From NCBI GenBank assembly GCA_035551615.1, contig DASZNC010000047.1, forward strand, positions 1 through 64,000: DNA of 64,000 nt. The letters run 5' to 3'. The DNA comes from JAKCDU01 sp035551615 (GTDB lineage Bacteria > Actinomycetota > Acidimicrobiia > Acidimicrobiales > Palsa-688). Each line of letters opens with the position of its first letter. The stretch's first letter is position 1. The notes under the pieces were generated by a model that ran no database searches, had not been told where the DNA came from, and worked only from the letters and a program-made list of their open reading frames with translations. The translations under genes and the position numbers were made by a program. Below, piece after piece: positions 8,897 to 17,661 of the stretch.

Positions 8897-10942
8897 TCAG
8901 GCGGCCAGCCGCTCGCGGTGCTCCTCGACCAGCACCCGGGTGACTATGCGCCGGAGCGACGCGGCCACGTCATCCTTGGCGACCGCGTCCTCCGGCAGCC
9001 AGTCCCGCAGCTCCTCGACCAGCCAGTCCCGCCAGGCGGTGACCACCAGTTGGGCGGCGTGCTCGCCCGCTTCGGTGGCATGCAGGGTGTCACCTTCCCG
9101 GCGCAGGAAGCCCCGGTCGACCAGGTCGTCGTAGAAGCTGGTGAGCACTCCGGCCGGGATGCCGATGTGGTCCTCGATGACTGCCTGCGTCGGGTCGACA
9201 CCGAACAGGCGGCTGCGCAGGATCACGGTGAGAATTCCCCAGGCAGTGGCCACGTCTATACCCGCACCCGACGCGTCGACCACCCTTTGGGTCCAGGTGC
9301 GGCGATCGGTGCGGTTCAGGATCCGGCCGATGACGTCCTCGAGCTGCGAGTTCAGATCGGAGCTGGCGGGCACGGCGAATCCCTCGCCCGGCCACCTGGC
9401 CGCCTCCTGGGCCGTTCCCCGCATCTTTACCTGTGGCAGGGTCAATGCCAGCAAGAGGGCGACGAAGGCAATGGGCACGGCAGCCAGAAAGACGTCGTGC
9501 AGGGCCTCGGCGTACACGTGGATGATCGGCCCCCGGATCGCCGCCGGTAGCTTCTGGAGGGCGCTCGGATTCGACGAACCGGCGTTGCTGTGCGCGGCTC
9601 CTCCCAGTCGCTTGATCACGGGCGGCAGCTGGCTTTTCAGGTGGGTGGCGTAGATCGTGCCCATGATCGACGCCCCGAAGGATCCGCCCAAGGTACGGAA
9701 AAAGGTGACACCCGAGGTGGCCGCACCCAGATCGCGATAGTCACTCGTGTTCTGGACGACGAGGGTGAGAATCTGCATGATCAGGCCGATCCCGGCACCG
9801 AGCACGACCATGTAGACGGACTGTTGCCAGACCGGGGTGCGCTCGGTCATGGTCGACAGGAGATAGAGGCCGACGGCCATGACCGCACCGCCGGCGATCG
9901 GGAACGCCTTGTACCGGCCCGTCCGGCCGACGATCGTCCCGCTGCCGATGGCGGTGACCAGGAGGCCCAGGACCATGGGCAGGACCCGCACGCCGGAGAG
10001 CGTCGCCGACGAACCGCTCACGTACTGCAAGAAGGTCGGCAGGAACGTGATCGACCCGAGCATGGCGAATCCGACGATGAAGCTGAGTGTCGACGCCGTG
10101 GAGAACACCCGGCCCAGGAACAGGCGCATCGGCAGGATTGGTTCGTCCGCCCGGTTCTCCACCATGACGAAGATGATCAGAGCTGCGGCCGAACCGGCGA
10201 AGAGCCCGATGATCGTCGGCGAGGCCCACGGATACTCGGTACCGCCCCAGGATGTGGCCAGCGTGAGCCCGGTGGCGCCCAGGGCGACGAAGACGGCGCC
10301 CAGATAGTCGACCCGCGGGCGGGTTCCGGGCGGGATGCCCGGGATGGTGCGGGCGGCCACGATGATGACGACGATGGCGATGGGGACGTTGACGTAGAAC
10401 ACCCAACGCCAGGTGAGGTCGTCGGTGAAGAAGCCGCCGAGCAACGGGCCGATGACGGTGGCCACACCGAACACCGCACCGATGGCGCCCTGGTACTTGC
10501 CCCGCTCCCGGAGGGGGATCACGTCCCCGATCAGCGCGGTGGCCGTCACCGACAGCCCCCCACCCCCGATGCCCTGCAGGGCCCGCAGGCCGATCAGCAT
10601 CGGCAGGTTCACCGACAGGCCGCACAGGAACGAGCCGACCACGAATATGCCCACGCTCACCTGGAAGACGGTCTTGCGGCCGAACAGGTCCCCCATCTTT
10701 CCGGCCAGGGCGGTGGCGACCGTCTCGGCCAGCAGATAGGAGGTCACCACCCAACTCAGGTGACCGGCGCCACCCAGGTCGCTCACGATGGTCGGCAGAG
10801 CCGTGGCTACCACCGTCTGGTCGAGTGCCGACAGCAGCATCCCCATGGCCACCGTCACGAAGACCAGGTTGACCTGGCGCCTCGACAGCGCCAGCCCGTC
10901 GGCAACCGACGCGTCGAGGGTCTCCGTAGCTGTCGCCGTCAC
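8897..10942 (-). CDS. DHA2 family MFS exporter with C-terminal soluble domain
   Basis: A 681-residue exporter with 14 predicted membrane helices (about residues 25-505). MFS marks are LDQTVVATALPTI, GKMGDLFGRKTVF and GGFFTDDLTWRWVFYVNVP. Beyond the membrane part is a cytoplasmic tail of about 165 residues. Its GIPAGVLTSFYDDLVDRGFL and HATEAGEHAAQL segments look like a MarR-type winged helix, and it is charged overall. The GTG at 10942 is chosen because TAGCCT lies exactly 7 nt before it (10950-10955) and the longer open frame is low-complexity. It likely exports toxic organics. It is convergent with the broken exporter, so the two may be paralogues. Confidence 0.85.
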   Translation of the reverse strand: MTATATETLDASVADGLALSRRQVNLVFVTVAMGMLLSALDQTVVATALPTIVSDLGGAGHLSWVVTSYLLAETVATALAGKMGDLFGRKTVFQVSVGIFVVGSFLCGLSVNLPMLIGLRALQGIGGGGLSVTATALIGDVIPLRERGKYQGAIGAVFGVATVIGPLLGGFFTDDLTWRWVFYVNVPIAIVVIIVAARTIPGIPPGTRPRVDYLGAVFVALGATGLTLATSWGGTEYPWASPTIIGLFAGSAAALIIFVMVENRADEPILPMRLFLGRVFSTASTLSFIVGFAMLGSITFLPTFLQYVSGSSATLSGVRVLPMVLGLLVTAIGSGTIVGRTGRYKAFPIAGGAVMAVGLYLLSTMTERTPVWQQSVYMVVLGAGIGLIMQILTLVVQNTSDYRDLGAATSGVTFFRTLGGSFGASIMGTIYATHLKSQLPPVIKRLGGAAHSNAGSSNPSALQKLPAAIRGPIIHVYAEALHDVFLAAVPIAFVALLLALTLPQVKMRGTAQEAARWPGEGFAVPASSDLNSQLEDVIGRILNRTDRRTWTQRVVDASGAGIDVATAWGILTVILRSRLFGVDPTQAVIEDHIGIPAGVLTSFYDDLVDRGFLRREGDTLHATEAGEHAAQLVVTAWRDWLVEELRDWLPEDAVAKDDVAASLRRIVTRVLVEEHRERLAA

Positions 10943-10988
10943 CGGCGAGAGGCTATAGCCGCCGCCGGACCGCCGGACGACCGGGCCC

Positions 10989-11064
10989 GACCACCCCGAC
11001 CGACGGCGAATCCTGCCGCCGCCGGACGGGCGGGCAGGACCACCCCGACCGCCGGCGAATCCTT
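10989..11064. repeat. Two direct copies of a ~26-bp GC-rich word
   Basis: A word beginning GACCACCCCGACCG and ending GGCGAATCCT occurs at about 10989-11014 and again about 50 bp later, with one mismatch. It lies between the divergent exporter and the CocE-like gene and could be a regulatory repeat or simple duplication. Confidence 0.45.
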
Positions 11065-11105
11065 CAGGTGGTCTTTCGCGCCCCCCGCCGCCAAGGAGTA
11101 CCCCG

Positions 11106-13124
11106 TTGCGACCTCGTTCCCGCCTCGCCTTCTGGACCGCGTGCGCCGTTGCCGCGACTGCCGGCACCGCTTATGCGGCGTCCCCGACGCCCAGCGCAAC
11201 CGGAGGGGCATCCGCGGTGAGCCCCGAGTTGCCGGCTGGGGTCATCGCCTCCAGCTTCGCCGCCGGCAGCCGGTGGAAGCCGGAACCGGCGACCTTCGGC
11301 ACCACCGCCCAGAACGACCTCCCGGTGACGATGAAGGACGGGACGGTGCTCCGCGTCGATGTGGTGTACCCGACCGACGCCCGCACCGGCCAGATGGCCG
11401 CCGGACCGTTTCCCGTCCTGCTGACACAGACGCCGTACGGCAAGGGGACGGCATCGTCGACCACCCCTGGTAGTTCCGCCGGCGGGGGCTCGGTCACCGG
11501 CGGGGCCGACACCTACCTGGCCCAGCGCGGCTTCATCGAGGTCATCGCCGACGTGCGCGGTACCGGCGATTCCGAAGGCAGCTGGGGGCTGTTCGACCCG
11601 GTCCAGACCTCCGACGGCATCTCCCTGGTCGACTGGGCGGCCAAGCTGCCCCACTCGAACGGCAAGGTCGGCACCTACGGGCCTTCGTATCTGGGGATCA
11701 ACCAGCTACTCCTGGCCGGCAGCATCGGCCGCAACTCCCCGCTCAAGGCCATCTTCCCGATGGTGTCGGCCAACGACATCTATCGCGACACGTCGTTCAT
11801 GGGCGGCCTGATCGACAACGAATTCGATCTGGCCTATCTGGGTCTGACCGGGAGCCTGAACACCATGTGGCCGGCCGCTGATGCGCTGGAGGCCGGGTCC
11901 GACTCGCTTGGGGCTCTGACCGAGACGGCAACCGTCGAATCCCAGCATCTGGCCGGGCTGGCCGGCTACGACGCGTCCTTCTCGGCCCAGACCCTGTCGG
12001 GTGGGGCGACGGCCTACGACGGTGCCTACTGGAACGCCCGCGACCCGGGCTCACTCTTGTCGAACATCGTCGCCAACGGCATCCCGGCCTACCTGGTCGG
12101 CGGGGAGTTCGACCTGTTCCAGCGGGGCGAGCCGCTCAACTACGCCGGGTTCCAGAATGCCTACGACCACCGCCCGGTCGGCGGACCGATGGCCTCCGGC
12201 CAACCGGTGACCGGGCGCTACCAGCTGATCGACGGTCCCTGGGAACACCTGAACGGGTCCATGGTCGACGTGGACGAGCTCGAACTGGCCTGGTTCGACC
12301 AGTGGTTGAAGGGCGAGAACACCGGCGTCGGGTCGACCACGACTCCGCTCCACTACTTCGACCTGGGTACGTCGGCGTGGGACGAGACGACGACCTATCC
12401 CTTCACCGGCTCCTCCGATCAGCGGCTATATCTGGGGTCGAGCACCCTCTCCGCGTCGGCGCCCACGGCGGCCACGGCCGGCACCAGCACCCTGGTGTGG
12501 ACTGGGACGGGCACGGTGTGCAGCCGGGCCGTGGACCAATGGTCCATGGGGGCGTTGTCCATCGCCTCGGCCGCGGCCGGCATCACCGCCCCGTGCGCCG
12601 CCAGCCAGACACCGGCCACCGGTGCGCCGCTCACCTCGACCAGCTTCACCAGCGCCCCCCTGACCAAGCCGGAACGCATCGCCGGACCGCTGTCGGCCAC
12701 GCTCTTCGCATCGGCCACCAGTAAGGACACCGAGTGGGTGGTCGAGGTCGAAGACGTGGCGCCCGACGGGACCACCACACCCCTGACCGAGGGCGCCCTG
12801 CTCGGATCCCTGCGGGCCGTCGACCAGGGTTCGAGCTGGACGGCGCCCGGCGGCAGTTACCTCCTGCCGTACCACCCGTACACCGAAACCTCGGCCCAGC
12901 CGGTCGTACCCGGTCAGACGACCCGGTACGACGTCGAGATCTTCCCGACGTTCGCCACCATCGCCGCCGGCCATTCGATCCGGGTGACGATCAGCACGGC
13001 CGACAGCCCCCACCTGACGGCCGCCGCGCCGGCGTTGGCCAATCTGGCCGGTGGGGTCTACACCCTGGACCACACTCCGGGGGCCCCGTCCTATCTCGAG
13101 TTGGCCGTCCAACCCGGGGCCTGA
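11106..13124 (+). CDS. Secreted CocE/NonD family hydrolase (X-Pro dipeptidyl-peptidase-like)
   Basis: A 672-residue secreted alpha/beta hydrolase. A signal peptide with an AYA-ASP cleavage site spans residues 1-24. The catalytic domain has the oxyanion/strand segment VLLTQTPYGKG, the DVRGTGDSEG motif near 149-158 and the nucleophile Ser194 in GPSYLG. HLN near residue 378 (the GPWEHLNG segment) probably carries the catalytic His. The C-terminal third is the jelly-roll PepX_C domain ending in PSYLELAV. Family members cleave acyl esters, beta-lactams or X-Pro peptides. The TTG start at 11106 has AAGGAG 7 nt upstream. It is convergent with the patatin gene. Confidence 0.85.
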   Translation: MRPRSRLAFWTACAVAATAGTAYAASPTPSATGGASAVSPELPAGVIASSFAAGSRWKPEPATFGTTAQNDLPVTMKDGTVLRVDVVYPTDARTGQMAAGPFPVLLTQTPYGKGTASSTTPGSSAGGGSVTGGADTYLAQRGFIEVIADVRGTGDSEGSWGLFDPVQTSDGISLVDWAAKLPHSNGKVGTYGPSYLGINQLLLAGSIGRNSPLKAIFPMVSANDIYRDTSFMGGLIDNEFDLAYLGLTGSLNTMWPAADALEAGSDSLGALTETATVESQHLAGLAGYDASFSAQTLSGGATAYDGAYWNARDPGSLLSNIVANGIPAYLVGGEFDLFQRGEPLNYAGFQNAYDHRPVGGPMASGQPVTGRYQLIDGPWEHLNGSMVDVDELELAWFDQWLKGENTGVGSTTTPLHYFDLGTSAWDETTTYPFTGSSDQRLYLGSSTLSASAPTAATAGTSTLVWTGTGTVCSRAVDQWSMGALSIASAAAGITAPCAASQTPATGAPLTSTSFTSAPLTKPERIAGPLSATLFASATSKDTEWVVEVEDVAPDGTTTPLTEGALLGSLRAVDQGSSWTAPGGSYLLPYHPYTETSAQPVVPGQTTRYDVEIFPTFATIAAGHSIRVTISTADSPHLTAAAPALANLAGGVYTLDHTPGAPSYLELAVQPGA

Positions 13125-13138
13125 CCGCACAGCTGCCT

Positions 13139-13160
13139 CGGTCCGGCCGGCGGCGGACCG
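13139..13160. terminator. Possible hairpin between convergent genes
   Basis: CGGTCCG (13139-13145) and CGGACCG (13154-13160) form a 7-bp perfect stem with an 8-nt loop, between the ends of the CocE-like and patatin genes. No T-run follows, so termination is only suggested by position. Confidence 0.35.
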
Positions 13161-13181
13161 GCCCGAACCCCGGCCCGGTCG

Positions 13182-14069
13182 CTAGGACCAGATCGCACCT
13201 ATGCGGGTGGCTTCCTCTTTGCCCTGACGAACACCGGCCTCGAAGGCGGCGGCGGCCCGCGTGAAGTCCATCAGGTTCAGGCCGAACCCGCTGATCTCCA
13301 GCATCTCGGCGCCGGGCACGACGGTCTCGACCTTGCTCCCGCCGGACCTCAGCCCGTCGATCTGGCCGACCGTGGCACCGAAGACGGCGTCCAGCTCCGG
13401 TGTCGACAGCTCCTTCGGGATGTCGAGAAGGGTGCAGGACACGACCACTACGGCGTCGTGTCCCGATGCCACATCGGCATTGACCATGTCCCGGACACCT
13501 CCGTCCATCCAGCGGGCCCCGAGGATCGACACCGGCGGGAAGATGGCCGGGACGGCGCAGCTGGATGCGATGGCCAGCTGAGGGGCCACGCCCGAATCGG
13601 CATCCCAGATCCGGAACCGGCCGGTGGCGGTGTCCACCGCCGTGCAGGAGAAGGCGGCCGGCCAGTCGGCGTCGGCGAACGTGGCGAACATCGACAACCA
13701 CACGTCCTCGGTGATCGTCGGTGTGGCCACGGCGATCGCACCGAGCGCCGCCCGATGCCGGTCGGCGTCGGCCGGGTCCTGCGCGGCCTGGGCGATCGTG
13801 GCCATCAGCTCACCCAGTCCGTCGGCCCCGCCGGCGGCCGGCGCCGGCCCGGCGTCGGCAATGGCCGCTCCGCCCGACACCTGGGTGGTGGCCTCGGTCA
13901 GGTCACCGCCCGAAGCCAGCGTGAAACCGACGACCGATCCGGCCGAGGTACCGACGACGGCGTCGGCACCGGCCAGATCCACCCCGGCGTCTTTGAGCCC
14001 GACGAGCAATCCGGCTTCCCAACCGATGCCTACCGGCCCGCCGCCTCCGAGAACCACTGCACGTGACAC
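13182..14069 (-). CDS. Patatin-like phospholipase family protein
   Basis: A 295-residue patatin-fold acyl hydrolase. The oxyanion glycine loop is GGGGPVGIGW (8-17), the nucleophile Ser42 lies in VGTSAGS, and the catalytic-dyad Asp is in WMDGGVRDM at about residue 190. Patatins hydrolyse phospholipids or other esters. The GTG start at 14069 has AAGGAGTG upstream. A sequence identical over 14 nt to the core of the TetR operator at 7313 lies at 14104-14117, just upstream, so this gene may belong to the same regulon. Confidence 0.87.
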   Translation of the reverse strand: MSRAVVLGGGGPVGIGWEAGLLVGLKDAGVDLAGADAVVGTSAGSVVGFTLASGGDLTEATTQVSGGAAIADAGPAPAAGGADGLGELMATIAQAAQDPADADRHRAALGAIAVATPTITEDVWLSMFATFADADWPAAFSCTAVDTATGRFRIWDADSGVAPQLAIASSCAVPAIFPPVSILGARWMDGGVRDMVNADVASGHDAVVVVSCTLLDIPKELSTPELDAVFGATVGQIDGLRSGGSKVETVVPGAEMLEISGFGLNLMDFTRAAAAFEAGVRQGKEEATRIGAIWS

Positions 14070-14103
14070 TGACCCACTCCTTGTTCGGATGGGCGATGCT
14101 ATT

Positions 14104-14117
14104 CGGAACGATCGTTC
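14104..14117. promoter_or_regulatory. Second copy of the TetR operator core
   Basis: CGGAACGATCGTTC at 14104-14117 is identical to 14 nt of the palindrome in the exporter promoter (7314-7327). The 12-bp GAACGATCGTTC core is perfectly palindromic. It sits 35 bp upstream of the patatin start and just beyond the end of the hydrolase operon. Confidence 0.6.
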
Positions 14118-14121
14118 TTTT

Positions 14122-14940
14122 TCATCCGGCCGCCGGGGTGCGGGCCAGGTGCCGCTTCACCGCCGCCACCCACTGGTCCCGGTGGGTCAGCTGCGGCGAG
14201 TGGTAGGCGCCGGCGATGACCTCGAGCCGGCCGTCAGGCACCGAGGCGGCCAGCTCCGGCGCCTGGTCGGCCAGGTCGCCGTCCAACTCGCCGACGATCA
14301 CCGTCACCGGGCAGCCGATCGCCGCCAGGTGGTCCCGCATGGACACCCCGTCGTCCGAGAAGAGGGCCTGACCGAGGGCTTTGATGGCATAGGGGTCGAC
14401 CGCCGCGTCCATCTCCGCCTTGCGGTCCTGCCACTCGACCGGCGTCGTCTGCTCGATCAGACCCACTTCAGGTCCGAGCACCGGCCGCTCTGGCGGATCG
14501 GCCGGGTCGTACGAAGCGAAGAAGCCCTGCACCATCTCGGCGACCGCCGGCTCGCTCGGGGTGAACGACCAGGCGCTCGTATCCATCAGGATCAGCGACC
14601 GGACCAGGTCGGGCCTCTCCGCCACCAGTCCGAGGGCGATCCGCCCGCCCATCGAATGGCCGAGCAGATCGATCGGGCCTCCGACGACCCTGTCCACGAA
14701 CGCGCCGAGGTCGCCCACCAGCGTGTCGAAGTCGTAGCCGTCGAGGGAGCCCGTCTTGGTCGACTGCCCGTGACCGCGGTGGTCGACCGTCACCACCTCC
14801 CGGTCGGTCTCCAGCTCGGGAACCACCAGGGCGAAGTCGTGGCTCGACCCGGTGTAACCGTGGACCAGGAGCAGGGGCGGCGAGCCGGCACCGGTCCGCT
14901 CGTAGTACAGGTTGACCCCGTGGATCTCCTCGTTGCTCAT
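14122..14940 (-). CDS. Alpha/beta hydrolase
   Basis: A 272-residue alpha/beta hydrolase. The oxyanion loop is LLVHGYTGS (25-32), VDHRGHGQS follows, the nucleophile Ser96 is in GHSMGG, the acid is probably in VIVGELDGDL, and the His is in AGAYHSPQL near residue 250. This resembles esterases and C-C hydrolases of the peroxidase-like family; the substrate is unknown. The ATG at 14940 overlaps the stop of the upstream sugar kinase by ATGA, and a GGAGGAGAA site precedes it, so it is the last gene of the SPFH operon. Confidence 0.88.
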   Translation of the reverse strand: MSNEEIHGVNLYYERTGAGSPPLLLVHGYTGSSHDFALVVPELETDREVVTVDHRGHGQSTKTGSLDGYDFDTLVGDLGAFVDRVVGGPIDLLGHSMGGRIALGLVAERPDLVRSLILMDTSAWSFTPSEPAVAEMVQGFFASYDPADPPERPVLGPEVGLIEQTTPVEWQDRKAEMDAAVDPYAIKALGQALFSDDGVSMRDHLAAIGCPVTVIVGELDGDLADQAPELAASVPDGRLEVIAGAYHSPQLTHRDQWVAAVKRHLARTPAAG

Positions 14941-15944
14941 GTCCGGGATTCTCCTCCTGGGCTGACGACCGCCCCAGTCGAGCACACCCGGATCGGGATC
15001 GTCGCGTAACCATTGGACAGGGCCGCCAGGCGGGCGGCGAACGCGTCCTTGTCGTCCGCCCGTCGGTGCAGCACGACGAGTGACCCGCCGTCTCCGCCTG
15101 CGCCGTTGACCTTCCAACCGACGGCACCGGTCGCCGCGGCCACGGGAATCACCGTGCGGGCATCTTGTCCGACAAGTGACCGGTGGAGCCGTTCTTGTCC
15201 CTCCGAGTTGGCGAGCATGGCCCGTCCCAGCGCCTCCACATCCCGATCCAGGACGGCTCGGCGCCCGGCGATGGCCGCCCGGCGCAGCTGCTCGAACGCC
15301 GGCTGCCCGGATCCGCCAGCGTCGGCGATGACCTGCTCGTGCACATCTGAAGAGCTGTGGGCCCGACCCAGATAGACGAGCGTCATCAGGTCCCCGAGCC
15401 CGGCCCAGGCCGGCAGGTGTTCGGCCTCGGCTCTCGGATAGTCGTCGATGCCCAGGAAGAGGATGCCGCCGTGGGCCGACGCCATCTGGTCCTGGATGCC
15501 GCTCTGCCCCCCGAGCACCTCGGACTCGACCCGATGGGCGGCGTAGGCCACCTGGTCGGGACCCATACCCGCGGCCCGGGCCCGGGCCAGCGCGGCGATG
15601 ACCCCCACGATCACGGCCGCCGAGGTGCCGGTACCGGAACCAGGGGGCACGTCCGACCTGACGGTGAGAACATGGGCCACCGCCGGCTCAGGGGGGAACA
15701 GGTCGACCGCCGCCTCGATGAACGGATGCCGGGCCGGCCTCGGCTGGCCGGGATGGATCAGGTAGGACTCCGAGAACGAACGCAGGTCGAGCCGCACCTG
15801 GCCGGGCCGGTCGTCGATCTCGGCCAACGTGATCTCGACCCCGGGCTCGACGGCGAAGTTCAGCACCCGCCCCGGGCCCCCGAACCAGGTGTCGGTCCAC
15901 CCGCCCAGATCACAGATCCGAACGGGCGCCGTGACCTCGATCAT
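14937..15944 (-). CDS. GHMP family sugar kinase (HddA-like)
   Basis: A 335-residue GHMP kinase. Motif 1 is TAPVRICDLGGWTDT at the N-terminus, the ATP phosphate loop is PPGSGTGTSAAVI at about 117-129, GGQSGIQDQMASAHGG forms the substrate-side motif, and motif 3 is KVNGAGGDGG near 290. The nearest described families are D-glycero-D-manno-heptose 7-phosphate kinase and L-fucose or galactose kinases. The ATG at 15944 overlaps the RHH gene stop by ATGA, and its own stop overlaps the hydrolase start. No heptose synthesis genes lie nearby, so the substrate is open. Confidence 0.85.
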   Translation of the reverse strand: MIEVTAPVRICDLGGWTDTWFGGPGRVLNFAVEPGVEITLAEIDDRPGQVRLDLRSFSESYLIHPGQPRPARHPFIEAAVDLFPPEPAVAHVLTVRSDVPPGSGTGTSAAVIVGVIAALARARAAGMGPDQVAYAAHRVESEVLGGQSGIQDQMASAHGGILFLGIDDYPRAEAEHLPAWAGLGDLMTLVYLGRAHSSSDVHEQVIADAGGSGQPAFEQLRRAAIAGRRAVLDRDVEALGRAMLANSEGQERLHRSLVGQDARTVIPVAAATGAVGWKVNGAGGDGGSLVVLHRRADDKDAFAARLAALSNGYATIPIRVCSTGAVVSPGGESRT

Positions 15945-16159
15945 TCCTCCCCCGGGGGCTTGCGGGGCCGGCCCCGCTTGGGGATGGGGCGGGCCGCCGC
16001 TCCCCGGCCGGCGGCGGTCAGGGCGCCCCGCAACAGGAACTCGATCTGGGCGTTCGTGCTGCGCAACTCGTCGGCCGCCCACCGCACCAGTGCGTCATGG
16101 ACAGCCGGATCGAGCCGCAGCAGGATGCTCTTGCGGTCGCCTGAGTCGCCGGAGGGCAC
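15941..16159 (-). CDS. Ribbon-helix-helix (Arc/HicB-like) DNA-binding protein
   Basis: A 72-residue basic protein. The segment KSILLRLDPAVHDALVRWA followed by DELRSTNAQIEFLLRGAL fits the beta-alpha-alpha Arc/HicB-type ribbon-helix-helix fold. The C-terminal tail is rich in Arg, Lys, Pro and Gly (KRGRPRKPPGEE, AT-hook-like). It starts at GTG 16159, 4 nt after the SPFH stop, and its stop overlaps the kinase start. It is the likely repressor or regulator of its own operon; a perfect palindrome at 17115-17130 lies upstream of the first gene. Confidence 0.8.
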   Translation of the reverse strand: MPSGDSGDRKSILLRLDPAVHDALVRWAADELRSTNAQIEFLLRGALTAAGRGAAARPIPKRGRPRKPPGEE

Positions 16160-16163
16160 CGGG

Positions 16164-17072
16164 TCAGTGGTAGAGGGAGCCGGCGTTGACTATCGGCTGG
16201 GTACCCCGGTCGCCGCACAGCACGACGAGCAGGTTCGACACCATGGCCGCCTTCCGCTCCTCGTCCAACTCGACGATGTCCTGGTCGGCCAGGCGTTCCA
16301 GGGCCATCTGCACCATGCCCACGGCGCCCTCGACGATCCGCGACCGGGCGGCGACGACGGCGCTGGCCTGTTGGCGTTGCAGCATCACCTGGGCGATTTC
16401 GGGGGCATAGGACAGCCGGGTGATGCGGGCTTCGATGATGTCGACGCCAGCGGGAATGACGCGGGCGGCGATCTCGGCCGCCAGTTGACCGGCCACTTCG
16501 TCGGTGTGGTCCCGCAGCGAGAGAACGTCCGGATCGGACCTGTCGTAGGAATGGCTGTTGGCCACGTGACGAAGGGCGGTCTCACTCTGGATGTCGACGA
16601 AGGCGACGTAGTCCTCGACGCTGTAGGTCGCGAGGGCGCTGTCGCGGACCATCCAGACGACCACGGCGGCGATCTCGATCGGGTTCCCGTCCGAGTCGTT
16701 GACCTTGACCGTCGGCGTCTCCTTGTTCCGGATCCGGACCGATATCCTCCGGCGCACGGCGAAGGGGTTCACCCAGCACAATCCGGTCCGTCGTACCGAT
16801 CCCCGGTAGCCGCCGAACAACTGGACGACCCGCACCTCCCCCGGTTTGATGGCGGTCAGCCCGGTCACCCCGAGCAGCCCGATGATCAGCAACAGGATCC
16901 CGCCGAGAATGCCACCCGGATCGTGGATGGTCCCGAGGATGGCGATCCCGGCGCCGACGGCGACGACCGACCCGGCCAGGACGGCGAAACCCTCCCATGC
17001 CGGGTAGGCGCGCTCTTCGACCACCGGACCACTTGCCAACTGGTTGTTGACGACTTCGACTTGTGACTGCAT
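16164..17072 (-). CDS. SPFH domain membrane protein (stomatin/slipin-like)
   Basis: A 302-residue protein with two hydrophobic segments near the N-terminus (about residues 27-47 and 54-73), then an SPFH/band-7 domain (GLTAIKPGEVRVVQLFG through LATYSVEDYVAFVDIQSE). A helical region follows with YAPEIAQVMLQRQQASAVVAARS, the typical flotillin-like repeat. Such proteins oligomerise as membrane scaffolds and recruit partners; here the partner may be encoded downstream. The ATG at 17072 has a GGAGGCAGG ribosome site. It is the first gene of a four-gene operon. Confidence 0.88.
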   Translation of the reverse strand: MQSQVEVVNNQLASGPVVEERAYPAWEGFAVLAGSVVAVGAGIAILGTIHDPGGILGGILLLIIGLLGVTGLTAIKPGEVRVVQLFGGYRGSVRRTGLCWVNPFAVRRRISVRIRNKETPTVKVNDSDGNPIEIAAVVVWMVRDSALATYSVEDYVAFVDIQSETALRHVANSHSYDRSDPDVLSLRDHTDEVAGQLAAEIAARVIPAGVDIIEARITRLSYAPEIAQVMLQRQQASAVVAARSRIVEGAVGMVQMALERLADQDIVELDEERKAAMVSNLLVVLCGDRGTQPIVNAGSLYH

Positions 17073-17114
17073 CTGGACCTGCCTCCGTGGTCACGGCCCG
17101 ACGGACCGTCTATC

Positions 17115-17130
17115 AAAGTGATATCACTTT
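17115..17130. promoter_or_regulatory. Perfect 16-bp palindrome upstream of the SPFH operon
   Basis: AAAGTGATATCACTTT is a perfect AT-rich palindrome in otherwise GC-rich DNA, 43 bp upstream of the SPFH start codon. It is a good candidate operator for the ribbon-helix-helix protein encoded second in the operon. Confidence 0.7.
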
Positions 17131-17298
17131 TATGATGATCCGGCAAGGGGCAGCGCGTCCGGTGACGGACTTCTCGCGACGGCCGGTCGGCGAGGGGGAC
17201 TGGATCGCGACGGTCGGACGCACTGGGGCCTGGATCGACCCGAACCGCGCTGACCGCGGATTGCATAATCTGGCCGCCGGGTGGGCACAGGAGGAACC

Positions 17299-17661
17299 AT
17301 GGATGACGATCGACCGATCTCATACGAGGCTCTGGCCGTGGGGACACCGGTCGTGACCGCGTCGGGAACCGAGTTCGCGACCGTCCATCACGTGCTCCAG
17401 GTACCGGAGTTGGACGTGTTCGACGGCCTCTCGGTCAAGACCCGCGACGGCCTCCGGTTCGTTGATCGGGATCAGATCGACACCATCTCGACGAATGTCG
17501 TCCGCTGTTCGCTGAGTGACGACCAGGCCGCGGCCCTCCCGCGCCCGGACGGACCACCGGTGATGGAGGTCGACCTGGCCCACGAGGAGAGCACGACGCT
17601 GACCGCCCGCCTCGGCCGCCTGTTCGGCCGGCCTCATTGGAGGAACGTCGACCGTAGCTAA
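17299..17661 (+). CDS. Small PRC-barrel-like protein
   Basis: A 120-residue soluble protein. Residues 8-70 (YEALAVGTPVVTASGTEFAT through LRFVDRDQIDTIST) resemble PRC-barrel or DUF2171 folds: a short beta-barrel with a central Phe-Asp-Gly-Leu turn. The C-terminal half is charged and shows no known domain. PRC-barrel proteins serve in RNA or membrane-complex adaptor roles; none is indicated here. The ATG at 17299 has a strong AGGAGGA site. CATAAT at 17264-17269 could be a -10 element. It overlaps the convergent methyltransferase end by 4 bp. Confidence 0.65.
   Translation: MDDDRPISYEALAVGTPVVTASGTEFATVHHVLQVPELDVFDGLSVKTRDGLRFVDRDQIDTISTNVVRCSLSDDQAAALPRPDGPPVMEVDLAHEESTTLTARLGRLFGRPHWRNVDRS

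Noticed and set aside
6692..17130. Horizontally acquired island
   Set aside because: Base composition and codon use look like the surroundings, and there is no integrase, transposase, tRNA or direct-repeat boundary.
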